DNA of 48,768 bases, taken from contig CAINOI010000032.1 of the NCBI GenBank assembly GCA_903851465.1, forward strand, positions 1 to 48,768. Direction: 5' to 3'. This document shows positions 32,238-40,639 of this stretch, in pieces. The stretch's first letter is position 1. Every line of letters starts with the position of its first letter. Origin of the DNA: an uncultured Bacteroidota bacterium. GTDB taxonomy: Bacteria; Bacteroidota; Bacteroidia; Chitinophagales; Chitinophagaceae. The translations under genes and the position numbers were made by a program. The notes below the pieces were generated by a model. That model ran no database searches. It was given only the letters and a program-made list of their open reading frames with translations, and had not been told where the DNA came from.

Positions 32238-33716
32238 TTATTTTTTTTGTTGCGCTTGCAAGAAATCATGAAACTGATCGACCGTTAAGTTCTTAGCAAT
32301 TATTTTTTTGTCTTTATCTAGTAAATAAAAAGTTGGTGTTTTAAATACATCATACAGCTGTCTGATGGTGCTTGCTTTTCCTGCTTTTATTTCTGCATTT
32401 AGGGCAGCTTCGGTTTGATAAATATGCGCCCATCCAGCATCAAAATGTTGCTCAGTAATAAATTGTTTCCAAGCAGCTAATTCTTTTGCATTGGTATTTA
32501 CGCCAATCACTTGCACACCTAATTGCTTCCAGTTATTTGTATAAAAAGAATCTACCCTTGGCATTTCTTCTTTACAGTGACCACAAGTTGGATCCCAGAA
32601 TGCGATAAATGTAAATTTAGCGGGGCTATTATAGAGTGAAAATAATTTATTATCTATTGTATTCAAATCCAATGCTGGAGCGGGATTGCCAATTAAGTTG
32701 GCCATAATACTATAGGCCCGTTCGGTGATTGCTTTTTTAGATTCATTGTTTAACAATACCGTATCTCCCTTACTAAAAAAGTTTTGAAATAAATGTAGAA
32801 ACACTTTATCCTGACCCATAAATTCTGGACTGATGTATTTATTAGTAAACTTAAAAAGTAAAAAAGGATAAATTTCTTTTCCAGTTTTTGCGACCGTCAA
32901 CATGTATTGCACTTCTTCGATAATAGAATCAGGCTCACGAGACACATAATTTTTAAAATATTCATCTAGCTTAGATTCAAAAAATGGGGTTCTAATTAAA
33001 CGATTATCATTGAACACCACATTGTCCCAAAAATGATTTTTGACATAATAAAATGGATAGGTAGAATCCGCTTTTCCCTTGACGATTGGGATAGCTGGTG
33101 CATCTGGTCTTTGTAATACGTCTAAGAAAAAACGCATCAAAGACTTTGGTGCATTGGTGATAATTTTTTGTCGTTCTTGTTTAAAGCTAGTATCAATTTT
33201 TTTTAATGCTTGTAAGTATTTTAAAGAATCGCTTATGCTTGTAGCAGTATTATAAGCTTGCTCCAACTGGCTTCTTTGTGCGCCAAGCTGGTTCATTTGT
33301 TTGGAATAAGCACTAAAAATATCGTTGTCTTTTGAACCAATTATTTTTTGGTCTCCAAGATTCAATGTGTCCGCAATGATTTTAAATTGTTGCCCCTCAT
33401 CTACCAAAAACTCAAATAGAATACGATACTTAGGAGAAACAATAAAATAGATGCCCGGTGTTAGTTGCTCCTTGCCTTTAAAATAACCAAGGCTTGCTTC
33501 ATTTAATATAGTAGAATCCGCAAATACTCGATTTTGACCATAGTTGGTCCCCAAATAGATCTTGGTGTTTTTGTAAGGCTTTAGGGTAATTTCAATATTG
33601 TGCCCAACAGGCTTTGTATTTGATGTAGCTTGTTTTTTTACAGCCTGAGCACCCAAAGGGGTTGAAAACAAAATGACTAAACTAAAACCGGATAAAGCAA
33701 TAATTTTCTGAAACAT
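32238..33716 (-). CDS. Exported TlpA/ResA-like thioredoxin-fold protein (with DUF4369/DUF5106-like N-terminal part)
   Basis: Predicted periplasmic thiol-disulfide oxidoreductase of the Bacteroidota TlpA-like type. The 492-aa protein has a signal peptide (about 1-24) and an N-terminal beta-rich domain (about 38-125) that resembles DUF4369. A helical middle part (about 135-340) resembles DUF5106, and a C-terminal thioredoxin domain (about 343-490) carries WDPTCGHCKEEMP with the CGHC active site at 378-381. The cis-proline-type loop FKTPTFYLLD follows. Domain names are from recall of family layout. Substrate proteins are unknown. No clear -7 box was found in front. Confidence 0.85.
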   Translation of the reverse strand: MFQKIIALSGFSLVILFSTPLGAQAVKKQATSNTKPVGHNIEITLKPYKNTKIYLGTNYGQNRVFADSTILNEASLGYFKGKEQLTPGIYFIVSPKYRILFEFLVDEGQQFKIIADTLNLGDQKIIGSKDNDIFSAYSKQMNQLGAQRSQLEQAYNTATSISDSLKYLQALKKIDTSFKQERQKIITNAPKSLMRFFLDVLQRPDAPAIPIVKGKADSTYPFYYVKNHFWDNVVFNDNRLIRTPFFESKLDEYFKNYVSREPDSIIEEVQYMLTVAKTGKEIYPFLLFKFTNKYISPEFMGQDKVFLHLFQNFFSKGDTVLLNNESKKAITERAYSIMANLIGNPAPALDLNTIDNKLFSLYNSPAKFTFIAFWDPTCGHCKEEMPRVDSFYTNNWKQLGVQVIGVNTNAKELAAWKQFITEQHFDAGWAHIYQTEAALNAEIKAGKASTIRQLYDVFKTPTFYLLDKDKKIIAKNLTVDQFHDFLQAQQKK

Positions 33717-33820
33717 AAAAAAGGGTTAAAGGACAAATTAAGAACATAAAAGTAAAAAATAAATAACAGATTTAGGTTTAATTTAAATGGACGGAATGGT
33801 AGATTCTAGTAGCTGGATTG

Positions 33821-33828
33821 TACCTTTG
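33821..33828 (+). promoter_or_regulatory. -7 promoter box of the rlmD operon
   Basis: TACCTTTG, identical to the uvrB box, ends 6 bases before the GTG start at 33834, predicting a leader of about 2 nt. Confidence 0.6.
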
Positions 33829-33833
33829 TTACC

Positions 33834-35270
33834 GTGAGAAAGTCAAAACCAGTAATCATTTTAGAAAAGGTCCTTATTGAGGATTATGCAGCAGAAGGCA
33901 AGTCCTTAGCAAGGGTGGATGGAAAAGTCATTTTCGTTGAAGGTGCAGTCCCTGGGGATGTAGTGGATATTCAACTACAAAAAAACAAAACCGATTGGGC
34001 AGAAGGCTTTGCCAAAAAATTTCATAGCTATTCCGAAAACAGGGTGCAACCATTCTGTAGTCATTTTGGTGTATGCGGTGGATGTCAATGGCAGATGTTA
34101 CCTTATGCACAGCAGTTAATTTATAAGCAACAACAAGTAGTAGATAATTTAACAAGGATTGCTAAGATTCCTTTACCACCCATTCCTGCAATCTTGGGCG
34201 CCAAGCAAACAGAGGGCTATCGCAATAAAGTGGAATATACTTTTGCCACCGAAATCTATATGTCATTTGAAGCATTTAGGGCCCTGAAAGCATCTGGTGA
34301 AGAACCAGTCAAAAGCCCTGGTGATGGCGGTTTTCATGCTAGAGGATTTTTTGAAAAAATTGTTCCAATAGACACTTGTTATTTACAAGAAGAGCCTACG
34401 AATTTAATGCGCAAAGCAGTGGTTCAATTTGCTTTAGATCACAAGATGCCGTTTTATAATATTAAACAACATCAAGGTTGGTTAAGAAATATGTTTGTTC
34501 GAAATTCCACCAAAGGTGAGTGGATGATTAATTTAATACTTGGTTATGAGGACGAAGCAAAAAGAAAAGCGCTTTTGGATTTATTGTTAAAACAGTTCCC
34601 TCAAATCACGACCTTATTGTATACCATCAATACCAAGCGCAATGACAGTATGCAGGACCTAGAGCCGCAAGTGTATTATGGCAATGGGTACATCACAGAA
34701 AAATTAGAAAAATTTGAATTTAAAATAAGTCCAAAATCTTTTTTCCAGACCAATTCAAAACAAGCGGAAGTCTTATATCAAGTTACCCGCGAATTTGCGG
34801 AATTGACGGGAAAAGAAACTGTATATGATTTATACTGTGGCACTGGTAGCATTGGTATTTTTTGTAGTGAACAGGCTAAAAAAATTATTGGTGTAGAGTT
34901 TGTCGATGAGGCGATTGAGGATGCAAAATTAAATGCTGCTTTGAATGGCTTAACAGAGACTGCATTTTTTGCAGGAGACGTGATCAAGGTTTGTGATGAT
35001 GCATTTTTTGAAGCGCATGGTAAGCCAGATGTGATTATCACCGATCCGCCAAGAGCAGGTATGCACGAAAAATTAGTGCAAAAATTATTAGAGATGGAAG
35101 CCCCAACCATCGTATATGTAAGTTGTAATCCAGCGACACAGGCAAGAGACTTAGCATTGCTTCATGCCAAGTATACAGTGACTAAAATACAGCCTGTAGA
35201 CATGTTTCCACACACTTTGCATATAGAGAATGTGGTACAATTAAAAAGAACAGATTTATTAAACGCATAA
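33834..35270 (+). CDS. rlmD: 23S rRNA (uracil-C5)-methyltransferase (RlmD/TrmA family)
   Basis: S-adenosylmethionine-dependent C5 methylation of a uridine in rRNA (RlmD/RlmCD type). The exact position is not readable. The 478-aa protein has an N-terminal TRAM domain (about 5-63) and Fe-S cysteines C75, C81 and C84 in CSHFGVCGGC plus C182. The methyltransferase part shows YDLYCGTGSIGIF (motif I), ITDPPRAGM (motif IV) and VSCNPATQARDL with the catalytic cysteine. It starts at GTG with almost no leader. The rhomboid gene follows after 3 bp, so rlmD heads a four-gene unit. Confidence 0.93.
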   Translation: MRKSKPVIILEKVLIEDYAAEGKSLARVDGKVIFVEGAVPGDVVDIQLQKNKTDWAEGFAKKFHSYSENRVQPFCSHFGVCGGCQWQMLPYAQQLIYKQQQVVDNLTRIAKIPLPPIPAILGAKQTEGYRNKVEYTFATEIYMSFEAFRALKASGEEPVKSPGDGGFHARGFFEKIVPIDTCYLQEEPTNLMRKAVVQFALDHKMPFYNIKQHQGWLRNMFVRNSTKGEWMINLILGYEDEAKRKALLDLLLKQFPQITTLLYTINTKRNDSMQDLEPQVYYGNGYITEKLEKFEFKISPKSFFQTNSKQAEVLYQVTREFAELTGKETVYDLYCGTGSIGIFCSEQAKKIIGVEFVDEAIEDAKLNAALNGLTETAFFAGDVIKVCDDAFFEAHGKPDVIITDPPRAGMHEKLVQKLLEMEAPTIVYVSCNPATQARDLALLHAKYTVTKIQPVDMFPHTLHIENVVQLKRTDLLNA

Positions 35271-35273
35271 TTT

Positions 35274-36110
35274 ATGAGAGAATTTAGGCCCACAAGATTT
35301 GACATTTTACCAACGATCATTAAAAATTTAATCATCATTAATGCTTTAATGTTTTTGGCTCAAAATACATTTGCTGGACCCACTAGTGCATTTTCAGTCG
35401 AAGATTATTTTGCATTACATGCATGGCAAAGCAGCTTGTTTAAGCCATGGCAGATGATTACACATATGTTCTTGCATGGTGACTTTGGACATATATTAGG
35501 CAATATGTTTGCACTTTGGATGTTCGGATCCGTATTAGAAAATGTATGGGGTCCAAAGCGATTTTTATTATTTTATATTTTATGCGGGGTTGGCGCATCC
35601 GTCATTCACTTATTAATTCTTTCTTACGAGTTTGTGCCAATGGCTTCAGAATTGATGCAACTAAGTCAAATGAGTGTATCAGGCTCACCAGATTTTAATA
35701 AGGCTGTTTTAGAATATGCAAAAAATCACCATATTCAGCTAACAAGAATATTAACCGATAATAATGTAAGCCTTGCTACACCTGGTATTCGTACAGAAAT
35801 CATGGAGCTATTGACAACGTATTATAACAAGACCGTCAATACGGCTACATTGGGTGCAAGCGGTGCAGTCTTTGGCATTATCATGGCCTTTGTTTACTTA
35901 TTTCCAAATACCTATATCTATATTTATTTCTTCTTTCCCATTAAGGCTAAGTGGCTGGGTATTATATATTTTTCATATGAATTATTTTTTGCTTTGCGTA
36001 ATTCGGCTGGAGACAATGTGGCAAGATGGGCGCATGTGGGTGGTGCCATCGTAGGATTTGTATTGGTATATCTTTGGTCAAAGAAAGAACGAAGCAATAG
36101 GTGGAACTAA
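35274..36110 (+). CDS. Rhomboid family intramembrane serine protease
   Basis: Polytopic inner-membrane protease that cleaves substrates within the membrane. The 278-aa protein has six core segments. H73 and N77 lie in HGDFGHILGNM (oxyanion side), the nucleophile S196 in the GASG motif (LGASGAVFG) and the catalytic H254 in WAHVGGAIVG. Unusual is a soluble insertion of about 65 residues (about 122-188, charged and methionine-containing) between the second/third segments and the GASG segment. The gene follows rlmD by 3 bp and precedes the pseudorhomboid gene by 22 bp. Substrates are unknown. Confidence 0.93.
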   Translation: MREFRPTRFDILPTIIKNLIIINALMFLAQNTFAGPTSAFSVEDYFALHAWQSSLFKPWQMITHMFLHGDFGHILGNMFALWMFGSVLENVWGPKRFLLFYILCGVGASVIHLLILSYEFVPMASELMQLSQMSVSGSPDFNKAVLEYAKNHHIQLTRILTDNNVSLATPGIRTEIMELLTTYYNKTVNTATLGASGAVFGIIMAFVYLFPNTYIYIYFFFPIKAKWLGIIYFSYELFFALRNSAGDNVARWAHVGGAIVGFVLVYLWSKKERSNRWN

Positions 36111-36132
36111 CAATCATCATAATATAACCCCC

Positions 36133-36834
36133 ATGCAATCTACAGAACAATCAAAACCAATATTTGGTGCAGACAACAATGCTTTAGTGGCACTTGTGTC
36201 GGCAAATTTAATGATTGCAGTGACCTATGCTATGACTAGGATGGTCTACTTTTTAGAAGGCTTTCCTATGGCACAGTTTTATGACGAAGTGGTACATCAT
36301 TTTATGTTGTCCCCATATTATCAGGAAGCATTTGAAAAACCTTGGACCTTTTTTATATACAATTGGGCACATGATGACTTTTGGACACTTTGTGGCAATA
36401 TGATTTGGCTAACTGTTTTTGGTACTATTTTACAAAACCAAAAAGCCAATAAGCACCTATTTCCTATTTATTTATACAGTGGTATTCTTGGAGCAGTTGC
36501 CTTTATTGGACTTGGTGCGGGTGTTTCTTTTATGGGTGCAGAATTGAGTATTATGGCATTGGCGACCGCCGCTTTGAGCTTAAATCCAACCTATCAACTT
36601 AAATTAAATGATACTGGAGGCATTCCTGTTTGGATTATTTTTACGGTGTATTTTATCATACAAGTGTCTACACATTTAACAGGTACACCCGTCTTCTTTT
36701 TTACATTGAACCTGGGTGGATTGGTGGGCGTATTGTATATGTATTTATTAAAAAAGAAAATTGATCTAGGAAACTGGATGCACGTTCTTGTGAAAAAGTG
36801 CAATGGTTTAATGACGCCAAAAGAGGCCAAATAA
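36133..36834 (+). CDS. Rhomboid-like protein lacking catalytic residues (pseudorhomboid)
   Basis: The 233-aa membrane protein aligns by eye with the upstream rhomboid: DDFWTLCGNMIWLTVFG corresponds to GDFGHILGNMFALWMFG, and TLNLGGLVGVLYMYLL to WAHVGGAIVGFVLVYLW. Three key positions are changed: H73 becomes T85, nucleophile S196 becomes E137 (GAEL instead of GASG) and H254 becomes N193; only N77 (N89) remains. It therefore cannot act as a serine protease and may bind substrates or regulate the neighbouring active enzyme, as iRhoms and derlins do. I start at the ATG at 36133; an upstream TTG overlaps the rhomboid gene. Confidence 0.85.
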   Translation: MQSTEQSKPIFGADNNALVALVSANLMIAVTYAMTRMVYFLEGFPMAQFYDEVVHHFMLSPYYQEAFEKPWTFFIYNWAHDDFWTLCGNMIWLTVFGTILQNQKANKHLFPIYLYSGILGAVAFIGLGAGVSFMGAELSIMALATAALSLNPTYQLKLNDTGGIPVWIIFTVYFIIQVSTHLTGTPVFFFTLNLGGLVGVLYMYLLKKKIDLGNWMHVLVKKCNGLMTPKEAK

Positions 36835-36850
36835 AAAAGTGAAATCGCTC

Positions 36851-37966
36851 ATGGCAAAAAAATCACGCTTCAGAATTTTTGGTAAAGGACTTTTATTGTC
36901 ACTGCATCTTATCCTTGTTGTATTACTACTGTATCCACAATTTGTTATGCCTCTTGGGTGGATTTGGGTCAACGGATTTCTAAGTTTAATTGCACCTTAT
37001 ATTGTGGTGTTGCACCTCTTGTTTTTATTTATCTGGCTTATAGCAAAACCCATACTATCATTGATTTCTGTGGCAACACTGAGTATTGCTTACCCAACTA
37101 TATTGGTTTTATTTGCTTGGCATCCAGGCACCCCCTTCTCACAAAAAAAGAAAGACAATAGTTTACGCATTACTAGTTTTAATGTGAAAGAATTTAACGG
37201 GAATACACCCCAACCAATTGGGCATAAATTAAGAACAGAGGATATTGCAGCATCCATTCAAAAATGGGATCCTGATATTATTTGTATGCAGGAATATAAT
37301 ACCAAAGAACTTAAGAATGACATTGCTAATCATGCCACTTATTTTGATCAAAAGTACCCCTATTCCTTTTTTTCGAAAGACCATCAAATCAATGAAGCCA
37401 ATTATTTTGCAGGTAATATTATTTATTCAAAATATAAAATCCTATACGCCGAAAGGGTACCCTTTACCAATCAAGAAAGCTTGATATACGTAGACTTATT
37501 AAAAGGAGATGATACCATAAGGGTCTTCACCACGCATTTGGCTTCTTTTAAATTTAAGCAAAATGATTTTGAGGCTATTGATGATGCAGCCGATGCCAAT
37601 GAAGCAGCATTAAAAGCAAAATATGGGGTAATGCGTAAAATGAAAAATGCATTTATGATTCGTGCAGTTCAGGCGTCCATCATTCAAGTGCAACTGGCTA
37701 AAAGTCCTTATCCAACTGTAATCACTGGAGATTTTAATGATGTTCCAGGTTCCTATACCTATAAACAAATCAAAGGGGAAATGCAGGATACATTTTTAGA
37801 AAAGGGCTTTGGGATTGGAGCCACTTATATGAACCTATCACCTACCTTAAGAATAGATTATATCATGGCGAATAATAGATGGCAAGTGAAGGGATGGACC
37901 TCTTTGGATGAAAACCTCAGCGACCATCACATGATTATGGCGGACCTTCAATTGATTAAGAATTAG
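36851..37966 (+). CDS. Endonuclease/exonuclease/phosphatase family protein with N-terminal membrane segments
   Basis: Metal-dependent phosphodiesterase/phosphatase of the EEP (DNase I-like) fold; bond cleaved and substrate unknown. From the ATG at 36851 the protein has 371 aa. Residues about 10-95 form three membrane segments, and the EEP domain (about 105-371) is complete: SFNVKEFNG, CMQEYN (catalytic Glu), TTHLASF, TGDFNDVPGS, RIDYIM and SDHHMI. A GTG at 36839 would add four residues. It is the last gene of rlmD-rhomboid-pseudorhomboid-EEP. Bacteroidota genomes commonly keep rhomboid and EEP genes together, which suggests a functional link not yet explained. Confidence 0.9.
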   Translation: MAKKSRFRIFGKGLLLSLHLILVVLLLYPQFVMPLGWIWVNGFLSLIAPYIVVLHLLFLFIWLIAKPILSLISVATLSIAYPTILVLFAWHPGTPFSQKKKDNSLRITSFNVKEFNGNTPQPIGHKLRTEDIAASIQKWDPDIICMQEYNTKELKNDIANHATYFDQKYPYSFFSKDHQINEANYFAGNIIYSKYKILYAERVPFTNQESLIYVDLLKGDDTIRVFTTHLASFKFKQNDFEAIDDAADANEAALKAKYGVMRKMKNAFMIRAVQASIIQVQLAKSPYPTVITGDFNDVPGSYTYKQIKGEMQDTFLEKGFGIGATYMNLSPTLRIDYIMANNRWQVKGWTSLDENLSDHHMIMADLQLIKN

Positions 37967-37990
37967 CCTTTCATTTAGGTAAAATAAAAT

Positions 37991-37998
37991 TATCTTTG
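37991..37998 (+). promoter_or_regulatory. -7 promoter box of cysS
   Basis: TATCTTTG matches TAnnTTTG; expected start near 38002, six bases before the ATG at 38008. A TTG at 37996 would lie inside the box. Confidence 0.6.
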
Positions 37999-38007
37999 AG
38001 TTCTACT

Positions 38008-39510
38008 ATGCCACTAAAAATATACAACTCACTTACTCGTCAAAAAGAAGTTTTTGAACCAATTAACGCACCCTATGTGGGCATGTATGTTTGTGGTCCA
38101 ACGGTCAGTGGTGAAAGTCATTTAGGACACGCAAGGCCTTTTATTACTTTTGACGTAGTGTATCGATATCTCTTACATAAGGGATATAAAGTTCGTTATG
38201 TAAGAAATATTACAGATGCTGGCCATTTTGAAGAAGAAGGAAAAGTTGCGGAAGATAAAATTTCGACCAAGGCGATTTTAGAAAAATTAGAACCCATGGA
38301 GTTGGTGCAGAAATACACCAATCTTTACCACTGGGCTATGACACAGTTCAATAATTTGCCACCAAGCATTGAACCCACTGCTACAGGACATATTGTAGAG
38401 CAGATAGAAATGATTAAAAAAATCATGGCCGATGGATATGCCTACGAGTCCAATGGTTCTATTTATTTTGATGTGGTAAAATACAATGATGATTATTCAA
38501 AAAAGCATCAACCTTATGGTATTTTAAGTGGTCGCAATATCGAAGAACAATTGGATACCACAAGAGATTTAGAAAATCAAGAAGAGAAAAAAAATAAAGT
38601 TGATTTTGCTTTGTGGAAAAAAGCACCTGTTGAACATATCATGCGCTGGCAAAGTCCATGGGGAGAAGGCTTTCCGGGTTGGCATATTGAATGTTCTGCT
38701 ATGGCTACAAAGTATTTAGGTAAACAATTTGACATTCATGGCGGCGGTATGGATTTACAATTTCCGCACCACGAGTGTGAGATTGCACAAAGTACGGTTT
38801 GCAATCATCAAATGCCTGCACGTTATTGGATGCATAACAATATGATTACCATCAATGGCCGAAAGATGGGTAAGAGTTATAACAATGTGATTAAGCTAAG
38901 TGAATTATTCGAAGGCAATCATTCTGAACTTACACAAGCTTATACCCCAATGACTGTAAGGTTCTTTATTTTACAAAGTCAGTACCGCGGCACCTTGGAT
39001 TTTAGCAATGAAGCATTACAGGCATCAGAAAAGGCATTGCGCAGATTCATGGAGGGTTATGAGTGGTTGCAAGCACAAAGCTTTGGAAAGGAAACTGTTT
39101 CCAAAGACGAAACCCTCGCTACACAACTAACCACCTGGATCAATGAATTAGAACTATTCATGGACGACGACATCAATACGGCAAAAGTGGTGGCGAATTT
39201 ATTTGAAATCCTCCCAAGCATTAATTCTTTAAAGGATAAGCATATAGCACAAGATGCAGTAGCTGGAACCATATGGGCAACTGTTCAAACGCAATTAAAA
39301 TTGTTTGTAGAATCTATTTTAGGATTAAAAGTAGACAAGGGTGCGAATCGTCAACAATTGAATGGAGTGGTAGAACTGTTGATTGAAATCAGAAAACAAG
39401 CAAAGGCCAATAAGGATTTTGCCACCAGCGATAAAATCAGGATTCAATTGGCGGAGATGGGCATTCAGCTAAAAGATGAGAAAGACGGGTCCATGAGTTA
39501 TAGCTTCTAA
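38008..39510 (+). CDS. cysS: Cysteinyl-tRNA synthetase
   Basis: Class I aminoacyl-tRNA synthetase that charges tRNA-Cys. From the ATG at 38008 it has 500 aa, a typical length (start MPLKIYNSLT). It shows the zinc ligand C29 in CGPTV, the HIGH variant HLGHARP (38-44), WHIECSAMA, FPHHECEIAQ (other zinc ligands) and the KMSKS variant KMGKS. A DALR-type anticodon-binding region lies near the C-terminus. The KMGKS form is a single-residue variation and not a defect. It has its own promoter, 41 bp behind the EEP gene. Confidence 0.96.
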   Translation: MPLKIYNSLTRQKEVFEPINAPYVGMYVCGPTVSGESHLGHARPFITFDVVYRYLLHKGYKVRYVRNITDAGHFEEEGKVAEDKISTKAILEKLEPMELVQKYTNLYHWAMTQFNNLPPSIEPTATGHIVEQIEMIKKIMADGYAYESNGSIYFDVVKYNDDYSKKHQPYGILSGRNIEEQLDTTRDLENQEEKKNKVDFALWKKAPVEHIMRWQSPWGEGFPGWHIECSAMATKYLGKQFDIHGGGMDLQFPHHECEIAQSTVCNHQMPARYWMHNNMITINGRKMGKSYNNVIKLSELFEGNHSELTQAYTPMTVRFFILQSQYRGTLDFSNEALQASEKALRRFMEGYEWLQAQSFGKETVSKDETLATQLTTWINELELFMDDDINTAKVVANLFEILPSINSLKDKHIAQDAVAGTIWATVQTQLKLFVESILGLKVDKGANRQQLNGVVELLIEIRKQAKANKDFATSDKIRIQLAEMGIQLKDEKDGSMSYSF

Positions 39511-39530
39511 TCAACGGCAAAATGATCGCC

Positions 39531-39923
39531 CTAATGATCACAATCATCTTCGTGCGCATGGTTATGCATTCTGCAACTATTATGATTGTTGATATGCGCA
39601 ATGATGATAAAAAATGCAGCAGGGAACAATAAGTATAATTCTGCTTCTCTAAAGACCATTCTACAGAACATCAATCCTATCCCAATACTAAATAAGACAA
39701 TCGGTTTAAAGCTGTGGTGGTGTTTTTTATAACCATGGTATAAAGAATAGGCGCCAATCCCAAAAGAAAGCAGGATCATCCCAAACTCAAAATTTGGATT
39801 GTGTAATACATTGATACCTAATAAAGGAAGGGTACTAAAAAATAAAGGCAATAAAGCACAGTGAATGGCACAAGCCAAAGAAGTGCCAATTCCAATTGCG
39901 TCCCAATTCCAATTTTTAAACAT
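39531..39923 (-). CDS. MerC-domain membrane protein
   Basis: Small inner-membrane protein of the MerC type (130 aa, four hydrophobic segments). MerC proteins carry mercury across the membrane in mer operons, but stand-alone Bacteroidota members have no proven role. The first segment has the Cys pair CAIHC (in LACAIHCALLPLF), and the C-terminus is rich in His, Cys, Asp and Asn (CRMHNHAHEDDCDH), a probable metal-binding tail. No merA, merT or merR is nearby. It is divergent from an SCO gene, 66 bp away. The -7 box predicts a one-base leader. Confidence 0.82.
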   Translation of the reverse strand: MFKNWNWDAIGIGTSLACAIHCALLPLFFSTLPLLGINVLHNPNFEFGMILLSFGIGAYSLYHGYKKHHHSFKPIVLFSIGIGLMFCRMVFREAELYLLFPAAFFIIIAHINNHNSCRMHNHAHEDDCDH

Positions 39924-39927
39924 AATG

Positions 39928-39935
39928 CAAAGCTA
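39928..39935 (-). promoter_or_regulatory. -7 promoter box of the MerC-like gene (near-leaderless)
   Basis: Minus-strand TAGCTTTG matches TAnnTTTG and ends 5 bases before the ATG, giving a predicted leader of one base. Confidence 0.55.
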
Positions 39936-39958
39936 AGTCAATACCCTGAAAATAATAG

Positions 39959-39966
39959 TAACTTTG
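39959..39966 (+). promoter_or_regulatory. -7 promoter box of the SCO gene
   Basis: TAACTTTG matches TAnnTTTG; expected start near 39970, leader about 20 nt to the ATG at 39990. This supports the start at 39990 over an in-frame ATG at 39861, which lies antisense inside the MerC-like gene. Confidence 0.6.
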
Positions 39967-39989
39967 TGACGCATTTAAAGCAAATCCAG

Positions 39990-40598
39990 ATGTCAAAGAA
40001 ATCAATTATTTATCTTGTATTTTTCGCAGTCCTACTTACAGGATTTTATTATTTTTTATTCAAGGGAAACGATAATTGGAAAGTGAAAATGCCCGTTTTA
40101 AGCTATGTGCAACCCTTTTCGTTTACCAATCAGGATGGGAAAGTAGTGACAGAAAAAGTCTTACAAAACAAAATCACTGTCGTAGAATACTTTTTTACGA
40201 CTTGCAAGGGCATCTGTCCTAAGTTGAATAAAAATATGAAAGAGATTTATTTAGTATATAAAGACAGTCCCGATTTTCAAATTCTTTCTCATACTTGTAA
40301 TCCCGAAACAGATTCTGTACCGGTCTTAAAACATTATGCAGACTCTTTAGAGGTGAACACAGCTCAATGGATTTTCTTAACTGGCAGAAAAGACAGTCTC
40401 TACCAAATGGCAAGAGGTTCTTATTTATTAGATGATCCAAAAAACAATGTGGTTAAAATCGAAGACCAATTTATCCATACCCAGTTTTTTGCTTTAGTGG
40501 ACAGAAAGGGTAAAGTACGTGGTAAAATATATGATGGACTAAAGACGTTAGAAGTAGAACAATTAAAAGTGGATATCGCTAGATTGATGAAAGAATAG
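39990..40598 (+). CDS. SCO1/SenC family copper-binding protein
   Basis: Membrane-anchored periplasmic thioredoxin-fold protein that passes copper to the CuA site of cytochrome c oxidase or handles redox of that site. From the ATG at 39990 it has 202 aa. It has one N-terminal membrane segment (about 6-25) and a SCO domain with copper ligands C72 and C76 in CKGICP and the conserved His (H163) in FIHTQ. The C-terminal GKVRGKIYDG is also typical. It is divergent from the MerC-like gene, and the two together may form a metal-handling pair. No cytochrome oxidase gene is in the window. Confidence 0.93.
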   Translation: MSKKSIIYLVFFAVLLTGFYYFLFKGNDNWKVKMPVLSYVQPFSFTNQDGKVVTEKVLQNKITVVEYFFTTCKGICPKLNKNMKEIYLVYKDSPDFQILSHTCNPETDSVPVLKHYADSLEVNTAQWIFLTGRKDSLYQMARGSYLLDDPKNNVVKIEDQFIHTQFFALVDRKGKVRGKIYDGLKTLEVEQLKVDIARLMKE

Positions 40599-40639
40599 TT
40601 GTTAATTATTTTGGTATAAAACAGGAAAAATAAAATTGA

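Noticed and set aside
39861..39989. 43-codon N-terminal extension of the SCO gene
   Set aside because: It lies antisense within the MerC-like gene and upstream of the SCO promoter box; the ATG at 39990 begins with a normal membrane anchor.
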